Source: Omphiscola glabra (lineage: Eukaryota > Mollusca > Gastropoda > Lymnaeidae). Taken from it: 64,000 nt of DNA. Under the pieces are notes generated by a model that saw only the letters and a program-made list of their open reading frames with translations, was not told where the DNA came from and did not search any database. Shown here piece by piece: positions 13,401 through 26,231 of this stretch (its first letter is position 1; the number at the start of each line of letters is the position of its first letter). Location: positions 12,843,241 to 12,907,240 of the forward strand of contig OZ024807.1 in assembly GCA_964017045.1 (NCBI GenBank), in the 5' to 3' direction. The position numbers were made by a program, and so were the translations under genes.

Positions 13401-16400
13401 GTATCAAAATGTAGAATGTACTTATGTAGCCAGATTTTCCAAATTGTTTTCAAATGTGTCCATTTTTTTTTTTAATGTAGTGCTCCCCCTTCCCTTCTTA
13501 TTCCCCTTCCCTTTTTCTCCCTTTACCACTAGCCACATCATATAACATGTGGATCCTTTCTTTTCAGCCTTTTCTAGCTCACTTGATTCCAAGATGCTCT
13601 TGACCCTACTGGCTTTAAAGATGTCAAACAAGCAGAACAAACCAAAAAAAACAACAACAAAAACTCCATGTTAAATCTCAAAACTGTTTTCAAATAAGTG
13701 ATCTCTCAAACAAAGCAAAAGATTTACAATTGTGTACATAGTCAACTGCTTGTTTTTTCCATATGCTTCTGAATTTTGTTTAGTTAAGTTGATTTCACTA
13801 CCTTAATTTGTGATTACAATTGTTTGTTGGTTTATTTTTATTATTTTTAAAAAAATTTTGTTTTAGAAAACCTAAACATCCCCTCATATTTGTTTCCCCC
13901 CCCCCCCCCTTTTTTTTTTTTGTGTGTGGAAAGATCCACCCCTTTATTTAATTTCATCTTTTAAAAAATCTGCACCAACTCTGCATTCATTGTACAATTA
14001 TTGTTCAAAATATAAATATGTAACTCATGTTGCCATATGGATTAAAAGTAAATCAAATGCTTGTTTTTGTGCACATTTCTTCTTAGAGAGGATGTTTACA
14101 TGGTAACTAAATGCAATTTTTCCAGTGCATATAAATTAAATTGAAAATGGTGAAATGGCAAATTCTGCCATTGCTTTCTGTTGAGAGTTCCGCCTGATAT
14201 AGAGGGTAATGGGAAGAAATTTCATGTCAATGGCTGGAATAAAACAAAAAGACAACTCTTGATGAAATTGAATACTATTCAACGTTTAAAAAGAAGTTTT
14301 ATTTTTAGAGATATCCAAGACCAAAGCATCCCCTGCCAAAATTACTGTTTTATTTTAAGGAGACATTGATTCCCCTCACCCTCCAGTCTCCAATAAAATA
14401 TATTGCTAAGGTCAGTGATGTCAAACAACTAGCGCATCACACTATTTTGTGGCCCTCAATGCACTAGGAAAGTTTGTAACTATATATATTTATACACATG
14501 ATGAGACTTTGTAATTGTAAAATTCATTATATGTATTATTTACTGTACTCTACATCAATTAGAATATTAATTTTAATGAAATATGTTAGTGTATATGTCT
14601 AATGTGTAACAATTGTATGTAAACACACACACACCCCCCCCCCAAAAATAAATTTAAAAAAACGTTGAAGAAAGGAAGACACCTTAAAATTTAATTGTAT
14701 CAACTTCTATGAATCACCTTGTTAATACTGTATATGTCTGATTTCCACATATGGGGGCTGCACCACACTGTCCAGGAATGTAAAGGGGAGCCCTTTGCTC
14801 ATTTTTAATTTTCACACCTATGATCTAGATAAATTAAAATATCACTAACTTTGTGTACCTCTGAAACTTATTTAGCTGAAGCATTGCCTAATTACCATGG
14901 ATATTTTTATATATATATTTGTTAGTGAAATTGGTTTCAGTGGAAGATATTAATTGGGGGGGGGGGGGGGAGGGGGGGTAGCATGCTATAAAGGTTTTAC
15001 AAAAAAAAAATTCACAGCTTGTTGCCTTTCATGACACTGTACACCTCAACACTGGTCTTAAAAGGCATTTCAGAGGCATGTCATTAACCGAATTTGTATT
15101 TATCTTTCTCTTAAATTTTAAATGTATGTGCTGAAAACTAAAACTATGTTAAATGATAGGGTAAAAGTATATATTTTTTAACTATCACAATTTTTTTTTA
15201 ATTATTAAGTTTTTTTTAAAATAAATAAAATGATATATGCACTTAACAAAAATCATTTATGCCTTTTTTTGGGTGTATAATTACCATACTCAGGTAGAGT
15301 GCTTGCAAGACGGTTCAATATTCCTGGAAAGTGCATTATGGTTAATATGCAATTGCTTTTCAACACAAGCAGATGATTATATACAGAAATTATATTTAGC
15401 GTTAAATAACCTTTCTGCAGTTAATGTTCAGTTAATTCCTCAGTCACATATCAATCCCCCGTCCTGACAGGTTACCAAGAAATGGTTTCTTTTGAGAATC
15501 ATTTTCTTTTTCCCTTCTGAATTGTCCAAAGCCATGTTTCTCAGGGTGAGATACCTTCTAGCAACGGTCGCCCTATGTGACAGCTGTTTCAAAACAACGA
15601 TGCCACTGGTAACATACTTATAACAAATCCCTACACATGCACAATCTTTAAATGAATCAGAATTTAATCTACAAAACACAAATTTGATGTCACTTTGAAA
15701 GAATTAACATGAATAAACATGTTTTAATTTTGACATCTTTTTAAGGAATTAAAAAAAAAAGTATGTATTTTTATATAAGGACTTCACTGTTTGGAAGTTG
15801 CAATCGCCTATATTTTCTCTAATATTTGTCTTTCCACCTATGTGTAAATCTAAGTACCTTAAATTTGTTGTTGTTAAGCTGTATTTTCTAATCACTCTGT
15901 AGTGTAATGTTTATAACCCCCCAATGATTGTTCAAACTGCAAGTTCACTTGTTATTCTTGGCTTACTTGTATAAATTTATTAAGATTGATATAAAGTGGA
16001 TTTTGATGTCACTGGAGTGAGCTGTGTCCATAGATAAATTAATTTTTTAAAAGTGTACCATTTGATACTGTAATGCATGGTGTTCAAGGTATGACAACAA
16101 GTAAGTTTGTAATGAAACTTTCATAGTAAGTCCCTAGATTTCAACATAAGCATGTATGTAAGGCATATTATTTTTTAAAAGAGATGGGGAGGGGGGGGGG
16201 AGATGTTTATTTGTGCATTTTACCTATAAAGTATAGGTTAATTCAAACCAAGGTGAACTATATAATATAATCCATCTAATTTTAGATTGATTGAACCCTG
16301 CTATAAAAATTAAAAAGTAATAGTAAATAGAAGGGTGTCTTGAAAAAGTTTATAAAGTAGTTTTAATGTGTACATACAAATAGGCTTAAGTGGAATTTCA

Positions 16401-17206
16401 AGTAAACAGTTTCGTGTCTTGATTCTTTTTTTTTTTTTTTAATTAAATTTTTAAATGAGCATCAGCTCTCCCTGACCACCATGACCTATTTGATTTGTTT
16501 TATTGTGATACTGGACATAGCTGTAATGGTCAAGATGAAGCAATATAAATCATTCTTCAGACCAAAAATTTAGTTAATTTTGTTCCTTGCAACTCGGAAT
16601 GTTGTTATTAAACATGAAGAAATTAAACTAAGCAAAACTACATTTCTTAATTTGAGTTCTTGATGTTTGTTTGTTGATTTTTTTTTTTAAATAGTCTTTT
16701 CCTTTACCAAATATTGGTGTAGAAGTATTTCATAGTAGCTGGAATTAATATGTCAACATTTTCAAGTGGGCATAAAAAAAAAAAATGGGATGGGTTTTGC
16801 AACACTACACCACTTTCATAACTTTTCAGACAGTAAGATATAGTATTTTAATTCATTTAGAATAATTATGAATGAAAGTTAAACCAGTTTGTCTCCAAAG
16901 AGTGCCTTCAGGAACAAATAAGGTGTTTTTAACTCCAGGTCTCAAGATAAATATGATAGCATATTTTCTAGCTGATATTATCTTCCAAGGGAGTAGCCAG
17001 GTGTTACTCTATCGTAACAATGGGCACAGTAGTTGATTTATCATTTTCATCTTGCGGAACTAATATACCAGACAAGTCAACATCATCCTCATCTAACCAT
17101 TCATCACTAAAATAGAAGCATTGTCAGTGTGAGCACTAACTGCCACAAGCTCTCTCGGTCTCCAGGCAGCTACTTGCATTAGTTGAATCCTTTATTGTTG
17201 AGGAGC
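10495..17206. other. CIC 3' UTR and gene-poor intergenic DNA
   Basis: After the CIC stop there is 6.7 kb of AT-rich sequence with no supported gene. It holds a TA run near 10590-10625, poly-C tracts near 11469, 13898 and 14632, a poly-G tract near 14947 and many poly-T runs. The CIC transcript may extend far into it: candidate AATAAA signals occur at 11392 and 14392, but neither can be chosen from sequence alone. Short open frames here are AT-rich and show no family resemblance. Confidence 0.6.
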
Positions 17207-17761
17207 TGTGCTGCGTAAGCGGCAGCGTCCCCGAGGAGACTTGGGGGCGTCCACATGGGGTTTGCCTCTTCGTGGCGTGGCAGACTAGTAGGGGGGACTT
17301 GTCCACCCGAAGCAAAAAACCCCGGCCAAACGCATGACTCCCTACGCAACGGGAGTAGCGACTAACATGATTACTTGTTGCCGTTGATGGATATGAGGCT
17401 TGGGTGACGGCCAAACCCATGCCGATGATTTTAGCTATGCGGCCGTGAGAAAGCCGCTCCTATGCAACCGTTTCGTCCCACCACTACTCGTCCCGACCGA
17501 AAGACTCCCAGGGCGGTGGGGGTGGTAACGCAACACCTTCCCTCCGGAGTGGAAGCAAATCCGTCCTGACCCTCGGAGAGTGGACTGCGGACGCCTTAAA
17601 CGCATAGGGGGAGTTCCCGGCGCCCTTCCGCGCGGGCTGGCGTCGGGGAAACCTTCAGTGCGCTGGCTTGTGTGGGGGGGAGCGCCGGGGGCGGGGCATT
17701 AAGAGCTCGCGCTCGACGGCCCACCGACGCCATCTCATATGCGACTTTATTGTTGAGGAGC
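17191..17761. mobile_element. Unclassified GC-rich element, copy 1, with 16 bp target-site duplication
   Basis: A 539 bp GC-rich body (17207-17745) interrupts AT-rich DNA. It is bracketed by a perfect 16 bp direct repeat, tttattgttgaggagc, at 17191-17206 and 17746-17761. It matches the inverted copy at 22163-22738 along its length, apart from an internal deletion of about 33 bp here. One end reads GCGTAAGCG, the other ATGCGAC. There is no poly-A tail and there are no terminal inverted repeats. A 14-16 bp duplication suggests target-primed retrotransposition. No convincing protein is encoded. Confidence 0.82.
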
Positions 17762-18963
17762 GGGAGGTAATTTCTTATGCATTGTCGTTGCTGTTCAACA
17801 TGCTATTACAAAATGACTTGTGTTGCAAAATAGATGTTACAGATTTTGCAAATCTGTTCAAGCAGCGATTTTATTATTGTTACTTACTTTACTTTCCCCT
17901 AATTCTCAAAGTATCGTATTCCTACTCTATCAATATCATTTATCTTGACTGCACATGACACTTGAACCTTGTCCTTGTTCCATACCTGCAACATGATCGC
18001 AAACATACTGCCCTAGTCATTTGCGACAAACAGAATCTACAGGCGAAGAGAGGCCAACTTTTGACTTCTCTTGCACTAACAAAGTGTACTAACGTTCTGG
18101 CCAGCCATCAGCAGTGCATAGCCATAGACCGACACACATTAAATAAATCTTATATTGTTAAAAGCCTTTGAAAGCCTAACAAATTATATAACTATGTACA
18201 ATCATTAAATTTTATAAAATAATGTAATAACCAGTCAATTTTTAAGATTAAAATTTTAAAAGAGAAAACATGATTGTTGACGTCAACTAATCTAGCCCCA
18301 CTTTCCGTCTTGTCAACAGTTGTCATGTAATTTCCATGCCCCCCCCCCCCCACCTAAATATTTGGTTGACATAATTAATTGACGACCCCATAAGGGTAAT
18401 TTAACGCGGTTCGCTGATTTAAAAAGGGGGGGGGGGGCATAAATGATGTCACCCATTCTTGTAGATTATTATTATTACAAAATCGTGGATGCAGCTCATT
18501 TACACCCCCCCCCCCATTTTTCTCTTTTCTCCGCCTCTGCCGATGCGTCACATCATTAATGATTGGTCGCTTTAACACTTTTAGAATATACTTTTTTATT
18601 TTTTAAGAAACTCGGTGCCACAAGTTTGCGTCCGAAATATAATTTGTAGACTATTGATAGTTAACAAATATTTTTGTACAATTTAATTCTATGGATACAA
18701 TATAGTATTTGTATTATTAATTTAATTATTACATAAAATTACATATTTTTATCCGTACGATAAGTGTTTATAATAAGACCTTTCTCTTTTAAAAATTCTT
18801 TTAAAAATGTATTTACAAAGTAGGGATATCTAGTGGAGTAAAAAGCCTAACCCCCACCCCCCTCCTCCCTCACACACACCTTTTAAAATTAACTAATAGA
18901 GGTGAGACTTAAACGACATCTTCAATCGTTGAAGTTTACGAAGTATACCAGAAAATCGTGAAC
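17762..18963. other. SDHC upstream region with a degraded fold-back repeat
   Basis: About 1.2 kb before the SDHC start has no TATA box or recognisable core promoter. Between about 18430 and 18567 a degraded fold-back carries cataaatgatgtcac and its near inverse gtcacatcattaatg, with a poly-G run near 18426 and a poly-C run near 18505. The same end motif recurs near 48262, 54076, 60650 and 62450. The open frames here look accidental. Confidence 0.5.
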
Positions 18964-21900
18964 ATGGCGCTGTTATTAAGGTAAGTAATTTCAGCTCTAG
19001 GAATTTTATATAATTACAAGAAACAAACAAATTATTTTCTCCTTTCTTATATTTTGATTAATTCTCGAGTATTTATTTTGATATTTTATTACACTGTCAC
19101 ACTATGTTAAAAATGCAGCTTGCTTTTTCTGGTGGTGTTGTTATTCCATGGCTGCTACTGCTCGCGGAGCAAAAGCACAAAAAATGAAGTTTCAGTCCTA
19201 CTTTGAAACCAAAAGGCATGGGATTTCATACCTTTATAATTGTTATAGCCCAAGCTAATGAATATCAAATCATGAAGTAGCATTTTACTGATCAAATGAT
19301 ATCTCTAGTTTTTTAAAAAGGGTACTTTGCTTGACCTTGTTTAATTATTTTTATTTTCTTCTCACTTGTGACCTTGACATTCAATTCATAATTCATTGTG
19401 TACTATCAAAGTTTTATCTATGTTATGCATTAGTGTTAGCCTGTAGAAATTTTGAAACGTTTAACATTGTATAGTATAGGCATAAATGAAAGTATGAAAG
19501 TGGGAGCTTTTTGAATAAGTTATAGTCACTTAAAAAATTAAAATATGTGGCTCATGTTAGTTTTATTATTAGTAATTAGTAACTAATAGTAATAGGCATA
19601 ATTTTAAATAAATTAGATCTGAACTTAAAATTTTACCTCATTAACTCAGTAAAAAAAGTAACCAAAGACCAAGCTATTAGTATTAGTTAACCAAGTTTAA
19701 ATTTAAATATTTTATTAATGAAAGTGTTTATTCGAAATTGCAATCCGATTTCCAAGTATGACTACTACTTCTTCTATGAGTAAAAATTATCTTTACACAA
19801 CTAAAGACTAAAGACTATATGACAAATTGAAACAAGTTAGGCTTACATAAGTATAAGACCAAAAAGGAAAAAGAGGGGGCTTACACAATCTCCCTTCTAT
19901 TACTTCTAACACAATAAAAATTAAAACAAATCAAACTATAATAAAACATAAAATCTCCCTTAACCCTATAACTGTCATAATGGCTGCCAATAATCTGCCG
20001 TTATATCCCTTTCTGTGGTGTCACGACCGATATATATATAATCGGCCACCAGCAAAATCGTCATTAACAAGGCAAATCATTTTATTTATATTGTCTAAGG
20101 GGAAATCACTCTATATAAATCAGTTTGCTTCCTATTTCTGTAAGCTCTAGTGTTGATGTATACATAACAGTCAGATATTGACAATTTTATCCCTAAACTT
20201 AGTCATATTGTTACAGACAGGATAGGGTGGAAATCGAACAGAAAGAGACACATATTGGATTGCAAAGATTTCCCCGAAAGATATTTATGTTTGTGTATGT
20301 TCTGGAATATTAATTAATAAAAAATGGATTTAATAATTTTGATTGAAAATGAATTTTTGAAATTATTTTGTGCCCTCCTTGTATTTTATATGACAGAAAT
20401 TTGAAGGTAGAGAATTAAAAAATTCACCAATATCACTATTTTCAATATAAGTACGTGTACATAATACGACATTTTCTGAAAGAAAATTGCTTCTAGTACA
20501 TCAAAAACTTGATTTTAAGATAGTTTTGAACAATTTACAGAGTATTTAGGGTGGGTTTAATTCAGAAGCCGAGTACTGAAATTTCACTTATTTTGTAAAG
20601 GTCATGGTCAGTATCAACATTCTTAATATATAAACAAATTATTTTTCAACCATAAAATACCTTGTCCAATGTACTTTCAGAAAATGTATGCTTTTAAGGG
20701 TATCTGAATTCATTTAGTTTAGGATATTTGTCATTTTTGACAAGCACATGAAAATTATAAAAATGGCTTGACGCTATCGAAAAATTTTCTTTACAATTAT
20801 TGGGTTAACAGAGCTACAGTGCAGCATGTTCAGAATAAACCCCCTTATTTGCAGTTAATTCTTAAAATTTTAAATTGTAAACTGCAAGAAAGTAAAATTT
20901 CTACAGCAATGAATCTTGAAATTGATAAGGGAAAAATGATTTTAAGCTACAAAGAACAGCTGACTATGAAAATATAGTGCTTTGTCCACCAGTTAACTAT
21001 TTCTGTAATCATTGTACAATGGAAGCTTATTTTCTTTCTTTCTGTTTTATTTTTCTAATTCACTTGTCATTTTTACATATTCAGATTATCCCAACAGAAG
21101 ACAAATATGTCAACAAAATCACCACAGTTACAAAAATGAATTTTAAAAAATTCCACAGAAACTTCTATTTTGCTTTGCAATGCCCATCATATTTCTTTGA
21201 ACTCCACTATCTAGACAAACCATAAAAGCAGGATAATCCTGTGGGCCAAGTGACTGTAACAGGCGGTTTATACATTGAATTATAAGTTTATATTTTTCTT
21301 TGTTTCTTCAGATCTCTTGCGCGCTCACAATGCATATTGAGACAGACATCTTTGACTGCATTGCGGAGGTGAGTCAATCTTTAACCAGCATTTTCAGAAA
21401 TAAGGTTTTACGTTTATTCCTTTTCAAAATCGTTTGTTGAAACATAAATTTGTAACTATTTAGTAAAAATAAAGAATTCTTTATGATATTTGTTTGTTCC
21501 AATGTTGTTGTTTTTTTAGGTCCAACAAAACAACCAGTGCATATGAAGAAATGGGAACTTATTGGGCTAGAAACAGAAAGCTGAATCGCCCACTGTCACC
21601 TTTTCTTACAGTCTACAAGTAAGTTTTCTGGTGGCAAAATAAAATTAAACTAAATATAAAAGTTATTTTTATTACAAGATTCAGTGTTGTTGATTTGGGA
21701 GGTTGGCGTGGGGGGGTGTTTTATTGGGATAATCAAGGCTATCAAGAACGCCCCAAAAGAAAGTTTTAACTTCAGTCTTTGGGAGAACCATTCAGTTGCG
21801 CTGATACTTGAGAATGTATTAACAGATCTGCTTAGTTTTTATTTAATTTCCTTAATCATAATTTGCTGTACTTTTAGCAAATAAAAAAATGCTCTTTGGT

Positions 21901-24436
21901 CTTAGAAACTCATGTGATCTTTCATTTTGATAGGCCGCATCTTGCCATGATGACCTCACTGACCCACAGAGTTACTGGTGTGGCCATGCAAGTTGGTAAG
22001 TCAGTTAATCTAAGTTTGGGCAGAGACAAAGATCTTGCTTAATATTAGTGTTGACATCAATTTCAGTTATGTGTGTGTCGGATCCATGAACTTCAGAGTA
22101 TCTTGTATCTTGTGTGATATTTGATAACATTGTATTTCTTCCAACTATGTCTCCATATCAATGTCGCATAAGAGATGGAATCGGTGGGCCGTCGAGCGCG
22201 AGCTCTTAATGCCCCCCCCGGCGCTCCCCCACACAAACCAGAGCACTGAAGGACTTAACCCGACTCCAGCCCGTGCGGGAGGGCGCCGGGAACCTCCCCC
22301 TTGACCTAGAGGAGGCCCGGTCGACCGAGGACGCTGCGTTTAAAGCGTCCGCAGTTAACTCTCTGTGGGTCAGGACGGCTTTGCTTCCACTCCGGTGGTT
22401 TGGTGTTGCGTTACCAACCCCCACCGCCCAGGGAGTCTTTCGGTCGGGACGTTGGTAGTGGCGGGACAAAACGGTTGCCTAGGGGCGGCTTTCTCACGGC
22501 CGCGTAGTTAAAATCATCGGCATGGGTTTTGAGGGCCACCCAAGCCTCATACCCATTAACAGCAACTAGTAATCATGTTAGTGGCAGCTCCCGTTGCGTT
22601 GGGAGTCATGCGTTTGGCCGGGGTTTTTTAGCTTCGGGTGGACAAGTCCCCCCTACTAGTCTGCCACGCCGCGAAGAGGCAAAACCCCATGTGGACGCCC
22701 CCGAATTTCTTCGAGGACGCGGTCGCTTACGCAACCCAGTCTCCATATCAATAAAAAATTGCACTGTACTTATCTTAAATAATATTTAACTGGGGTACAA
22801 GGGAGTAGAAGTCAACATCAAAGGCTTTCTGGATATTAAAACAAATTGAGAAAACTTATGACATACTAATTGTAATACAATTTATGAAAGTAACAGCTGA
22901 GGTCAAGTCCAAAAGATTTGATCCTGAGGATCAAAGTTTTGTGACATTGTTTTTTTCATTGTGCTCACCTATGATCTTTCCTTATCAAGAAAATTCAGTG
23001 TGGATCTCTTTTTCCCTGTATTACTTAAAATTCAATTCTTTTGGTTAACTTAATATAAATAATTTTCAGTAATCTGTGGCACCTCTATCTTACTGCTTTG
23101 TCTCCCTGGAGACTACAAGACCAACCTTGAATACATACGTAACCTAAGCCTTGGTCCAATCATCATATATGGTCTCAAGTATATTTTTGCCTTCCCGGTG
23201 ACATATCATTTCCTCAATGGGATCAGGCATTTGGTAAGATGCTTTTGTTTTGTTTTGTTTTTGTAAGTTTAATTTTACATTTTTTCCCTGCTCTGAAATA
23301 GATTTGCTTTTCAAAACTTTAAAATATTTTTTTTTAAAGACTTTCTCTCTGCTTGCATTTCCATCTTGTGGATTGCAATTATATTTTTTCGTTCAGTCCG
23401 TTGAGCCTTCTTCATGCTGACCTGAAAAGTTGTTCGAGTTATAGCTCCAGTATGCTGGGTTTTTTGGGGAAAAGGAGGGTGGATTGAGGTGTTGATTTAT
23501 TGGGAAATAGAAAAGGTGATTAGTTTTGTTTTTGGACAAAGAGCTAAGTCACTATACCTAGCATTTTGTAAGTATTTGTTGCTATTAAACTAACTTTTGT
23601 GGATAATTTACTGATTAAAATTTTTATCATACTAAAAAAAGTAGAACATTTTTTTTAAAGATTAACAAAACTTTTTAAAAAAAGATTTTCACTCGAAGAT
23701 GAGTTCAAGCACAATAAAAAGTAGAAATAATTTTCTTAAAATTCAGTACACTAAGAAAGTCTTGGCAGAAAATATTTTTTAAAATTAAGAAGAAAAAAAC
23801 AATTTTAACTTTCTCCTAAATTTAATCGGAATCCTTTGGCTTCATTGAGTGACTCAATACCCTTCTGTACATACTTTTTTTTTCTTGAACAATGAATTTT
23901 AAGAAAATAATTTTCTACTTTTTAGTGGACTTAATCTTTTCAGAAGAAAGTCTTTTTTAATATTAAGGGTATGCCACAATTATGAATTCTTTTAAATGTG
24001 TTCAGAGAAAGATAATACCATTTTAATATTCTGTCAGTGAATCCCCTAATCATTTCAATGAGTCCCTGAGTAATTACACACCATGCATAACAGGTATGAG
24101 CTAACTTTTTTTTTTCAGAGAGGAAGAGTTGGTCATTACCATTACATATCAGTGTAGCTTTTAGAGGGGTGGTTGTTTGTTCTTTTTAAGTTGAAAGCTC
24201 ACTTTTATTGTGAGTTTCGGAGAAGTAAGGACTTAGTTAGCATTGTAAGTAACGTGATCTAACCAGAGGTTTAGTCCATGTGAAGCTAATGATAATTGTT
24301 TTAACCTCAATAGGCTTGGGATGCCGGCCTGGGCTTCGGCCTGAAGACACTCTACAAGTCTGCTTACTTTGTCATGGCCCTCACAGCTGTCGTGTCTACG
24401 TTTTTCGTATTTGGCATCAAGCCATCGGTCTTGTAA
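18964..24436 (+). CDS. SDHC: Succinate dehydrogenase cytochrome b560 subunit (SDHC), complete
   Basis: SDHC is a mitochondrial inner-membrane anchor of complex II; it helps bind heme b and ubiquinone. There are six exons: 18964-18980, 21312-21368, 21520-21618, 21934-21995, 23070-23233 and 24314-24436. All junctions are GT-AG and in phase, giving 173 residues (human SDHC has 169). The ATG at 18964 has a good context (gaacATGG) and starts a basic leader (MALLLRSLARSQCILRQ) like a mitochondrial presequence. The mature part has NRPLSPFLTVYKPHL, then SLTHRVTG with the quinone-site Ser and Arg, and HFLNGIRHLAWDAG, whose first His is the expected heme ligand. There are three hydrophobic segments: SLTHRVTG to LLLCLP, LGPIIIYG to FPVTY, and YFVMAL to VFGI. 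It is tail-to-tail with the gene at 26232-40164. Intron 4 carries a GC-rich element. AATAAA at 24544-24549 is the likely poly-A signal. Confidence 0.96.
22149..22752. mobile_element. Unclassified GC-rich element, copy 2, inverted, in SDHC intron 4
   Basis: A 576 bp GC-rich body (22163-22738) is the reverse-oriented relative of the one at 17207-17745. It is flanked by a perfect 14 bp direct repeat, gtctccatatcaat, at 22149-22162 and 22739-22752. The two copies share blocks such as ccccctactagtctgccacg and gagctcttaatgcc (in inverse orientation) and the same termini. This copy keeps about 33 bp missing in copy 1. Open frames differ between the copies, so no conserved protein is supported. Confidence 0.82.
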
Positions 24437-24543
24437 ACGTGACCAGACTGAAAAAGTGATGTCAATACTTAGTCTGCACTGGGATATACTCACGCTAAAT
24501 GTTGATGACGAATGTGGGGTTTCGTTCCATACGTTGTAATTGT

Positions 24544-24549
24544 AATAAA
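24544..24549 (+). terminator. Candidate SDHC polyadenylation signal AATAAA
   Basis: This is the first canonical AATAAA after the SDHC stop, about 110 bp downstream. A second AATAAA-rich stretch near 25175-25190 could serve a longer transcript. Confidence 0.55.
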
Positions 24550-25528
24550 TCGGGTCAAGCTTGAACTTGTAATGTGTGAAGTTATAAGGTTTTGTGAATC
24601 TCAAGAAAGCAAGCTCCTTTTAAAGTAACTATATTAAAAGTCTGACCGTCTTAGACGCATATTAGTTGGTTTCATATGCAGCTTTTTCATCTTCTCAGTT
24701 GTGTTAATATTTGAAAATTGCCTGATATTTAGTTTGCTGCATTCTTAATCAAGGGCTGTAGAACACACAAAAATGATAGGTAATTGATGTTTTTTTAAAT
24801 TATTGTTAATGTGCTATTGTCAAGGAGGAAAAAAATGTAGCTCTCTTTATATTCTTAATTAAGAAAAATGTGGATATCTTTGTTGCAATAAAAATATCTA
24901 TCACACTAGAGTACATGTCATGCTTGAATTGTGTTACATATTTTTTGTTAGGTAAAAGCAAATGTAAAAAAAACTATATTGCCATAGAAGATGGTAGTGG
25001 TCGCAGAATGAAATATTTTAAACAATGCTCAAGTGTGGCTCTTGACTTGTAGATTGCAAATATCATTTCCATGTGAAGCTTATTTAATTACAGTTGTTTG
25101 TTTGTTTTGAATTGTGAGGTGTTTATAACATGTAAAATAACTACACACCGTGATAGAGCAAGATTTCTTGTTTGCTATATAAAATAAAAGCAAAAGTTCT
25201 TTTTTAAAAAAAAAGTCTTGTTACTTTTAATAAATGTCTGCGTGATATTCTCCATACCAATATTTTTTTTATTTTTAGATAGAATTCTTATGTTAATGAA
25301 CTAATTAGTACCGATACATTATGCTCAAAGAATAGTCTTTTTATCTAAATATTCAGTTAATGTGGGTTGTTAGATGGAGTACTTCAAGTAAGTTTGGTAA
25401 ATGAAATTCAATTATTCAACAAAACTAAATTATATGTTAATTTTTGCTGAAGAGTCAGAGTGACCTTATAGTTTGAGGGGTCAGAGTGACCTTATAGTTA
25501 GGGGTCAGGGTGAAATTTTAGTTTGATG

Positions 25529-25712
25529 GGTTAGAGCAGGGGTCTCCAAAATTTTTTCACGGCGGGCCGGATAACAAAAAAAAAAAATGACGAGCGTGGG
25601 CCGGATAATGATTACGTACAATAATTTCAAGCCAGAACGAAATTTCAAGTACCGTCGGCGGGCCGGTTGAACTGGCCTCGAGGGCCGTAGTTTGGAGACC
25701 CCTGGGTTAGAG
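25529..25712. mobile_element. hAT-type MITE with perfect 8 bp target duplication
   Basis: The 168 bp body (25537-25704) has 14 bp inverted ends CAGGGGTCTCCAAA and TTTGGAGACCCCTG. It is flanked by ggttagag at 25529-25536 and 25705-25712, the 8 bp duplication expected of hAT transposases. The inside holds ggcgggccgg blocks and no open frame. It sits within a short tandem array. Confidence 0.88.
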
Positions 25713-26231
25713 TGTCCTTATGGTATAAGGGGTTAGAGTGACCTTATAATTTAAAATAAAGCCCCATTTATTCCACCTTTTATTTTTTTTTTAAATAACT
25801 TTAATATATAAATTTGGATTTATTTTAAATAAAACTATCCTCTTGCAGTGTCAAAATTTGGAGTAATAAGAAAATATATATATATTTTTTTCATTAGGCC
25901 CACACTTTATAACATCACAGTTAACAAAATATTAAAATTAACTATTTGTTGGCATCATACTCATACAAATTTGAAGACACAAGGATTTTTTTTTTACAAT
26001 AAATAATAATATATTATTTCATTTTGTTCACACAAAAACGACATGTCTGATTTTTACAAATGCTTTAGTGCATTTCAGTTGCAGTACATGCAATTTTATA
26101 AAAATTTGAAAGGAAAACAGTATCCTCTTAATTATATTGCCTTGAAGATGTCACTTTGCAAACAACATGTACCGGTATGTTTGTTCACTTTGAAAACATG
26201 TGCCGGTAAGTTTGAATGATAAAGGTCTAGG

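Larger units (their letters stand above)
24437..26231. other. Convergent 3' intergenic region
   Basis: This 1.8 kb between the SDHC stop and the stop of the minus-strand gene is AT-rich and has no supported gene. It contains the SDHC poly-A signal (24544), a short tandem array of gggtcagagtgaccttatag-like units (25450-25745) with an hAT-type MITE inserted, and candidate minus-strand poly-A signals (tttatt on the + strand near 25767). Confidence 0.65.

Noticed and set aside
17136..17420. Minus-strand frame of 94 codons inside the GC-rich element
   Set aside because: The matching frame in the second copy diverges by frameshifts and differs at both ends, so no conserved protein is supported.
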